A DNA stretch of 46,325 nt from PALSA-1355 sp031400775 (lineage in GTDB: Bacteria; Planctomycetota; Planctomycetia; Pirellulales; PALSA-1355), in assembly GCA_031400775.1 (NCBI GenBank), contig JANNQN010000039.1, positions 1 through 46,325 on the forward strand, written 5' to 3'. Below, one piece after another: positions 41,468 through 46,325 of the stretch (positions within the stretch are counted from its first letter, which is position 1; every line of letters starts with the position of its first letter). A program made the translations under genes and the position numbers. The notes under the pieces were generated by a model, which saw only the letters and a program-made list of their open reading frames with translations, was not told the DNA's origin and made no database searches.

Positions 41468-41773
41468 TCGCCCTGAGGCGTTCCGATTTCACGTCGATCG
41501 CTAGCAGCCGACGTCCAACCGCCCCGGCCTGCCGCGATTCTCCACTTTGTCGCGGCCGCCGTGCTTCGGCCCGCGTTTACGGCGGGTTGGGGTTGATTCG
41601 AACCGCCAATTTCGAGACAAGTACGCCGCCTCTCGAGCACGTCAATTCCCAGAGGGGCGTCGGACGATCAAATCTCGGTCAGTTTTCGCGAAAGTCGCAG
41701 TCGTTTGGTGGCACTGGCATCTTGCCGGTGCAAACATCAAGTCCCAGTCGACCCGCGGCCAGGAATGGATTCC
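41468..41773 (+). other. 306-base gap between fliJ and fliN
   Basis: Non-coding by my reading. It contains a palindromic repeat (41711-41731). This is where I would expect fliK, flgD, flgE, fliL and fliM in related clusters. No fragment of these genes could be recognised. Confidence 0.6.
41711..41731. repeat. Palindromic repeat, copy 1
   Basis: Stem of nine bases, loop TCT: GCACTGGCA / TGCCGGTGC with one G-T pair. A related copy lies at 46115-46136. The plus strand around it encodes GTGILPV, a sequence I recall as a frequent spurious-ORF motif in planctomycete genomes. Confidence 0.65.
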
Positions 41774-42127
41774 ATGCCCCGCGAACAGGATTTTTCGAAA
41801 TCGGACGCCGCGCCGACGGCGGCGTTTCGCCTGCGCGATTTTGACAGTAGGGACTCAGTCGATTCGCGTCGCCTGGCGCATTTGTCGTCGCATTTGTCCG
41901 CGGGCGTTCAGACCGACGTGACGATTGTGCTGGGCCGCGTGCGAATGACGCCAAGCGAAGCAAGCAAGCTACACCCCGGTAGCCTGGTCGTGTTGGAACA
42001 GGAGACGTCCGATCCGGTCGACATTTTTTCCGGCGGCCGCCTGATGGGTCGCGGGCAGGTGGTAGTGATCGACGACAAGTTTTGCGTTCGCGTTATCGAG
42101 CTAATCGCGGCCGAGCAAGCCGCTTAG
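41774..42127 (+). CDS. fliN: FliN-type flagellar motor switch protein (SpoA domain)
   Basis: 117 residues. I start at ATG 41774, with AGGA nine bases upstream; ATG 41765 abuts that site. The SpoA domain covers about 55-112: VQTDVTIVLGRVRMTPSEASKL, GSLVVLEQETSDPVDIFSGGRLMGRGQVVVIDDKFCVRVIELI, as in FliN, where it forms the base of the C-ring. No FliM is present before it. Being only one SpoA domain with a short N-terminal extension, it fits FliN better than FliM. Confidence 0.88.
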   Translation: MPREQDFSKSDAAPTAAFRLRDFDSRDSVDSRRLAHLSSHLSAGVQTDVTIVLGRVRMTPSEASKLHPGSLVVLEQETSDPVDIFSGGRLMGRGQVVVIDDKFCVRVIELIAAEQAA

Positions 42128-42157
42128 TCGTAGTGTCTATCGTTCGAAAGGGCAAGG

Positions 42158-42967
42158 ATGCCACGGAACATACGGTCGATTGCTCGAATATTGGCCACGC
42201 TGACCTTCGCCTGCGCCGGAGGCGCCACGGCGCTCGGCGATCATCCGGACTACGCCAACGCCAACTCACAGAGCCAGGCGGAAGTGGGCACGCCGCGAAC
42301 GCCTCGCGCGCAGGATGAAAACCTGAATCGCCCCGCGGAGCTGATTAACACGGGCACAGGCGCTCCCTTGCGACTGCCGGCGCGGCTGCAACCGACGGAT
42401 CGCCGAGACGCCGGCAGCGCCGAGTTGGCTTCGGATATCGGACAAGCGCGCGAGCCGCTGGTCGAACATGCCGTGCCACTAGCGCCAAAATCGGCCGAGT
42501 CGAAACCAGGCTCGCGGTCGAGCGAGATGTCCCCGTTCATAACCGGCGCGGCCAGTCTAGGGATCGTGCTGGGATTATTCTTGATGGTGGCCTGGGCCGT
42601 GCGTCGAGGCATGCCCCGCAACGCGGCGCTGTTGCCCCGCGAGGCCGTCGAAATATTGGGCCGAGCGCCGCTTGTCGGCCGGCAGCAGGTGCACCTGGTT
42701 CGCTGCGGCAACAAAGTGCTGCTGTTGAGCGTGTCGGCGGCCAGCGTGGAAACCCTCACCGAGATTACCGATCAGGCTGAAGTCGAGCGGCTCGGAGAAA
42801 TCTGTCGACAGGCTGGCGGAGGCGCCGCCGCTTCGTTCCGGCAGGTGTTTGGTCAATTCGCCAGGCAGGGCCAGGCGGCATACGTCTCAGCCCGCGAGGC
42901 GGACGAGCTCGACTTTGCACACTTGGAAGTCGGCGGCCGTCGACTCGCGCGGGAGGCCCACGCCTGA
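42158..42967 (+). CDS. fliO: FliO-like export gate assembly protein
   Basis: 269 residues. A signal peptide (1-26), a long disordered stretch, one membrane helix (about 127-148, FITGAASLGIVLGLFLMVAWAV), then the cytoplasmic FliO-type domain VEILGRAPLVGRQQVHLVRCGNKVLLLSV. FliO helps assemble FliP. The periplasmic part is long compared with E. coli FliO. Its stop is followed at once by the fliP ATG. Confidence 0.85.
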   Translation: MPRNIRSIARILATLTFACAGGATALGDHPDYANANSQSQAEVGTPRTPRAQDENLNRPAELINTGTGAPLRLPARLQPTDRRDAGSAELASDIGQAREPLVEHAVPLAPKSAESKPGSRSSEMSPFITGAASLGIVLGLFLMVAWAVRRGMPRNAALLPREAVEILGRAPLVGRQQVHLVRCGNKVLLLSVSAASVETLTEITDQAEVERLGEICRQAGGGAAASFRQVFGQFARQGQAAYVSAREADELDFAHLEVGGRRLAREAHA

Positions 42968-43858
42968 ATGAACGTTCTCTCGCCAACTTTGTTTCTGTCG
43001 TCTCGTGTCATCCGGTGGCTCGCGCTTTTCGTTGCGATTGTGCTGGTCGGCTGCTCACTTGCCGCTCAGTGTGTGCGGGCGGAAGAGGCATCGACTCCCG
43101 TGATTTCAGGGGAGACTCCAACTACTTCGGCCGCCCCCAAAGACTTGTTCAAGCTCGAGCTGCCCGGCGGAATCGGTGGGCCCGAAAAGTGGACCAGTCC
43201 CGAAGGTCTGGCGTCGGCGCTCGAGGTGATGGTGCTCTTGACGGTGGTCAGTCTGGCGCCGGCCGTGTTGATGATGACCACCTGCTTCGTGCGGATCGCC
43301 GTGGTGCTGGGATTGTTGCGGCAAGCGCTCGGTACCCAGCAGCTTCCGCCGAACCAGGTGATGACGTCGATCGCGCTATTCATGACGCTGCTCGTAATGT
43401 CGCCCGTTTGGAACAAGGTTTACAGCGAGGCCATTGCGCCTTACACGGCTCGCGAAATCTCGCTCGAGGAAGCCTGGACGGCCGGCGTCAAGCCGGTGCG
43501 AAAGTTCATGAGCGCGCAGATCGAGCGGACCGGCAACAGCGGCGACGTGTGGTTGTTTTACAAATACCTGCCAGCGGGCACTCCGGCGCCGTCGAGCTAC
43601 GACGATGTGCCGTTGACCGCGCTATTGCCGGCTTTCGTGCTCAGCGAGCTGAAGACCGCGTTTTTGATCGGGTTTCAGATTTATCTGCCGTTTCTCGTAC
43701 TGGACATAGTCATTGCCAGCGTCACGATCTCGATGGGCATGTTGATGCTGCCGCCGGCGCTCATCTCGCTGCCGTTCAAGCTGCTGCTGTTCGTGCTGGT
43801 CGACGGCTGGCACCTGGTGGTGGGCATGCTGATGGAAAGTTTCGAAACATTCTCCTGA
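42968..43858 (+). CDS. fliP: Flagellar biosynthetic protein FliP
   Basis: 296 residues with a cleavable-type signal sequence (16-38) and four later membrane helices. VLLTVVSLAPAVLMMTTCFVRIAVVLGLLRQALGTQQLPPNQVMTSIALFMTLLVM and FQIYLPFLVLDIVIASVTISMGMLMLPP are the family's conserved blocks. FliP forms the ring of the export gate with FliQ and FliR. Confidence 0.96.
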   Translation: MNVLSPTLFLSSRVIRWLALFVAIVLVGCSLAAQCVRAEEASTPVISGETPTTSAAPKDLFKLELPGGIGGPEKWTSPEGLASALEVMVLLTVVSLAPAVLMMTTCFVRIAVVLGLLRQALGTQQLPPNQVMTSIALFMTLLVMSPVWNKVYSEAIAPYTAREISLEEAWTAGVKPVRKFMSAQIERTGNSGDVWLFYKYLPAGTPAPSSYDDVPLTALLPAFVLSELKTAFLIGFQIYLPFLVLDIVIASVTISMGMLMLPPALISLPFKLLLFVLVDGWHLVVGMLMESFETFS

Positions 43859-43869
43859 TTTGAGCCGCC

Positions 43870-44136
43870 ATGGAACCGCAAGCCGCCATCGATCTCGGGC
43901 GCGAAGCCGTGAACACGGCGCTCATGCTGGGCGCGCCGGTGCTGGTGTGCGGCATGGTCGTGGGCCTAGTGGTCGGATTGTTGCAGGCCATGACTCAGGT
44001 CCAGGAACAGACCGTCTCGTTCCTTCCCAAGCTGGTGGCCATGATCATCGTATTGAGCCTGTCGCTGCCTTGGCTCGTCAACGAGATGGTTCGCTACTCG
44101 CACGATCTGATCGTGAACATTCCGAATACGCTGTAG
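43870..44136 (+). CDS. fliQ: Flagellar biosynthetic protein FliQ
   Basis: 88 residues, two membrane helices (about 13-37 and 52-72), with the FliQ pattern REAVNTALMLGAPVLVCGMVVGLVVGLLQAMTQVQEQTVSFLPKLVA. Four copies normally join FliP and FliR in the export gate. Confidence 0.96.
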   Translation: MEPQAAIDLGREAVNTALMLGAPVLVCGMVVGLVVGLLQAMTQVQEQTVSFLPKLVAMIIVLSLSLPWLVNEMVRYSHDLIVNIPNTL

Positions 44137-44159
44137 GTCATCAATTTTGGTGCGCTGCG

Positions 44160-44939
44160 ATGAGCTGGCCCAGCGAGCTATACCTGCATCAGTTTGTCAC
44201 GTTCACGCTCGTCCTGGTGCGGGTCGCGGCGTTGGTGATGATCGCGCCCTTGTTCGGATCGTCGCCCGTGCCTCCCAAGGTGCGGATGGCGCTGGCGATG
44301 GCCTTGGCGATTCTGATCGTGCCGCTGGAGCTGCAAAAATCGACACCCACGCCCAACACACTGGTCGATTATCTGGTGCTGGCCGGCGCCGAGGCCTTGA
44401 TCGGCTTGACGCTCGGCCTGGGAGTATTGCTGCTGTTCTCCAGCATGCACGTCGCCGGCCAGATCATCAGCCAGATGAGCGGCATGCAACTGGCCGACGT
44501 ATTCGATCCGGGCTTTGGCGCCAACGTGCCTGCATTCTCGCAATTGCTGTCGTACGTGACGATTGCGGTGTTCGTGATCATTGGCGGCCACCGCAAGGTA
44601 CTCGAAGCCTTGCTCGATACGTTCGCCTGGCTACCGGCGGGGCAGGGGGGATTCTCGCAATCCGTCGCCCAGGCCATGACGTCGCTGTTGGCCGAGAGTT
44701 TCGTTTTGGGAATTCGGGCCGCGGCGCCGGCGATGGTCGCGCTGCTGCTGGCCACACTGGTACTGGGATTAGTCAGCCGCACGCTGCCGCAGTTGAACGT
44801 GATGGTGTTGGGCTTCGGTTTCAATGCCTTGGCAAGCATGGCGGCGCTGGGCGTCTCGCTGGGCGCCGCAGCTTGGATCTTTCAGGATCAGCTTGAGCCG
44901 TTTCTGGATACGGCGCTGCGAGCGCTGACGGCCGGATAG
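44160..44939 (+). CDS. fliR: Flagellar biosynthetic protein FliR
   Basis: 259 residues from ATG 44160. FTLVLVRVAALVMIAPLFGSSPVPPKVRMALAMALAILIVP is the characteristic FliR start; later SQMSGMQLADVFDPGFGANVPAFSQLL and a series of membrane helices. A longer frame exists upstream but overlaps fliQ. Single copy in the gate, next to FlhB. Confidence 0.96.
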   Translation: MSWPSELYLHQFVTFTLVLVRVAALVMIAPLFGSSPVPPKVRMALAMALAILIVPLELQKSTPTPNTLVDYLVLAGAEALIGLTLGLGVLLLFSSMHVAGQIISQMSGMQLADVFDPGFGANVPAFSQLLSYVTIAVFVIIGGHRKVLEALLDTFAWLPAGQGGFSQSVAQAMTSLLAESFVLGIRAAAPAMVALLLATLVLGLVSRTLPQLNVMVLGFGFNALASMAALGVSLGAAAWIFQDQLEPFLDTALRALTAG

Positions 44940-44999
44940 CACGGCGGTTGAACGCGTCCGCGGCCGAGAGCCGCCCAATATCGTAGCGGGACTTTCTGC

Positions 45000-46088
45000 A
45001 TGGCTGCGGATGACGGTGAAAAAACTCAGGATCCCACGCCGCATCGTCGCCGCGAAATGCGCGAGCGCGGCCAGGTCGCGCAAAGCCAGGATCTCACTTC
45101 GGCGGCCGTCCTGTTGGGCGGTCTGACCGTGCTCGTCTTCACCGGCACGGCGCTCTTGGAATACCTGGCCGGTTTTCTGGTGGGAAACTTGAGCGGACAG
45201 ACTTGGATGGAGACGCTACGGGCAGGCACGGCCGGCGAGGCCGATGTCATGGTCAATCAATGGCAGGCGCTGGTCGCCGGGCTGGCCAAGGTTTTGCTGC
45301 CGGTGCTGGGATTGATTCTTCTCTTGGCGGTCGCTGTGAACACGCTGCAAACCGGCTTTCTGTTTATGCCGAGTCGGGTGTTGCCCGACATGTCGCGCCT
45401 CAATCCGTTGACGGGTCTGGGACGGATCGCGTCGGGCCGCGGCGCGGTCCGGCTGATCTTCGGACTGGTCAAAGTCGTTGCGATTGCCACGGTCGCGGGC
45501 ACGAGCCTGTATGCGCGGCGTGAGGAAATCCTTTCTGTCAGCGGGCTGGGGCTGACGGCGATTGCGGCATTTGCCTGGGACGTGTGCTTGTGGACCTGTG
45601 TCAAGATTGGGTTCACGTTGGTCGTGCTGGCGGTGGTGGATTACGGCTTCGAGCGATGGAAGCTCGAGCGCGATGCGCGGATGACTCCGCAAGAGGTGCG
45701 CGAGGAGCAGCGCACCATGCAGGTCGATCCGCAGGTTGTTGCGCGACGTCGCACGGCGCAACGTCAGTTGGCCGAACAGGGTCCTGTGGCGGCCGTGATT
45801 GGCGCCGACGTGGTTGTCTCTTCGCCCGAGGGGCTGGCCGTGGCGCTGCGCTATCAGGCGGAGTCAATGTCGCCGCCCATTGTCGTCGCCAAGGGAGCGG
45901 GCGCAAGCGCCCTGCGAATTCGCCGATTGGCGGAAGAGAGCGGCGTGCCGATCGTCGAAAGGAAGCAGCTTGCCGGCGCCTTGCACAAGCAGGTCGCTGT
46001 GCGGGGACCGGTCCCCGAGACGCTGTTTGCCCAGGTGGCCGAAGTGCTGGCCTATGCGGGCGAACCCAAGAATCGGCCGGCGACCTAG
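45000..46088 (+). CDS. flhB: FlhB-family export gate protein with Ser-Pro-Glu-Gly in place of NPTH
   Basis: 362 residues. DDGEKTQDPTPHRRREMRERGQVAQSQDL is the FlhB start, followed by four membrane helices (about 36-62, 95-118, 148-170, 187-212) and a cytoplasmic domain with MTPQEVREEQRTMQVDPQV. The autocleavage motif Asn-Pro-Thr-His is Ser275-Pro-Glu-Gly278 (45822-45833); the flanking ADVVV and AVALRYQAESMSPPIVVAKGAG are fully conserved, so alignment is secure. Asn cyclisation cannot occur. The C-terminal half otherwise matches FlhB. It ends the operon visible here. Confidence 0.93.
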   Translation: MAADDGEKTQDPTPHRRREMRERGQVAQSQDLTSAAVLLGGLTVLVFTGTALLEYLAGFLVGNLSGQTWMETLRAGTAGEADVMVNQWQALVAGLAKVLLPVLGLILLLAVAVNTLQTGFLFMPSRVLPDMSRLNPLTGLGRIASGRGAVRLIFGLVKVVAIATVAGTSLYARREEILSVSGLGLTAIAAFAWDVCLWTCVKIGFTLVVLAVVDYGFERWKLERDARMTPQEVREEQRTMQVDPQVVARRRTAQRQLAEQGPVAAVIGADVVVSSPEGLAVALRYQAESMSPPIVVAKGAGASALRIRRLAEESGVPIVERKQLAGALHKQVAVRGPVPETLFAQVAEVLAYAGEPKNRPAT

Positions 46089-46114
46089 CGTAGCGGCCGA
46101 ATGGTTCATGCGTG

Positions 46115-46136
46115 GCACCTGGCATACTGCCAGTGC
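46115..46136. repeat. Palindromic repeat, copy 2
   Basis: Same type as 41711-41731, with one extra base in the left arm and loop TAC. It lies 27 bases after flhB and is followed by a short T-rich stretch, so it could also act as a weak terminator of the operon. Confidence 0.55.
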
Positions 46137-46155
46137 AATCGATTTTGAGCCCCTG

Positions 46156-46176
46156 TCCTTAGTCCTTAGTCCTTAG
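46156..46176. repeat. Three tandem TCCTTAG units
   Basis: TCCTTAG occurs three times in a row (46156-46162, 46163-46169, 46170-46176). The rest of the tail to 46325 shows no recognisable gene. Confidence 0.8.
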
Positions 46177-46325
46177 TGTCCTTTGTGTCTGCTATGTAGC
46201 CGGGTGTCAAGGCTGGGATGGCTGTTTGGTTTTGGGGAGTTGATGTCGTGCATTCTGCTATTCGATCGTCCGCAACTTGGGCGGAGATCCCTTGATTCTT
46301 CGCTATGGGATCGGACTACACTTTG

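Noticed and set aside
41575..41610. tRNA-like T-loop string (TTCGAA region) in the fliJ-fliN gap
   Set aside because: The flanking bases do not form a five-base T-stem on either strand, and no acceptor or anticodon arm could be folded.
41709..41726. Sigma-54-like TGGCAC...TTGC in the fliJ-fliN gap
   Set aside because: The spacer is seven bases rather than five, and the match is explained by the palindromic repeat.

Overview
The window looks like chromosomal DNA of a planctomycete, most likely of the Pirellulales type. The reasons are high GC with strong third-position bias, a BBP7-type outer-membrane beta-barrel protein, a sulfatase, a DUF1573 protein, a secretin-related secreted protein of planctomycete type, a cytochrome c554-like protein joined to a 5'-nucleotidase-like domain, and a beta-ketoacyl synthase paralogue without the catalytic cysteine. 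Everything is read from sequence; no search was run. I see no insertion sequence, CRISPR array, rRNA or tRNA gene.

Layout. 1-8743 (+): the end of a DUF4416 gene coupled to a polyprenyl-phosphate sugar-phosphate transferase, a sulfatase, an O-antigen ligase-like protein, a DUF1573 protein and a tetraheme protein; the first four suggest surface polysaccharide synthesis. 8783-28393 (-): a long leftward block. In transcription order it holds rpmF-fabD-fabG-acpP-fabF (fatty-acid synthesis), a secretin-related protein, a KAS-like protein with Glu in place of Cys, a small Ala/Gly/Gln-rich secreted protein with an intrinsic terminator, nusA-infB-rbfA, a degenerate HhH-GPD protein, a TPR protein, yebC, an SDR oxidoreductase and BBP7. 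28596-31956 (-): a membrane protein behind a GT2-methyltransferase fusion. 32717-35474 (+): malate dehydrogenase, a peptidoglycan amidase-like protein and a probable alpha/beta-hydrolase pseudoenzyme. 35764-46088 (+): an ATPase-only histidine-kinase-like protein, then fliF-G-H-I-J, a gap, fliN-O-P-Q-R and flhB.

The most notable region is the flagellar-type block. FlhB has Ser-Pro-Glu-Gly where the self-cleaving Asn-Pro-Thr-His motif should be. FliG has lost most of the charged residues of the torque helix. The stretch between fliJ and fliN, where I would expect fliK, flgD, flgE, fliL and fliM in related clusters, is about 300 bases of non-coding DNA carrying a palindromic repeat. Together these suggest an export apparatus that has lost normal substrate switching and perhaps motor function. 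Genes outside the window could change that view.

Several other genes have lost catalytic residues: the KAS-like protein (Glu-His-Asn triad), the HhH-GPD protein (no catalytic Lys, a histone-like Lys/Pro/Ala tail) and the hydrolase (Gly at the Ser position, Asp at the His position). Five promoter candidates share a TTGAC-type -35 box and an 18-base spacer, which suggests one housekeeping promoter style.
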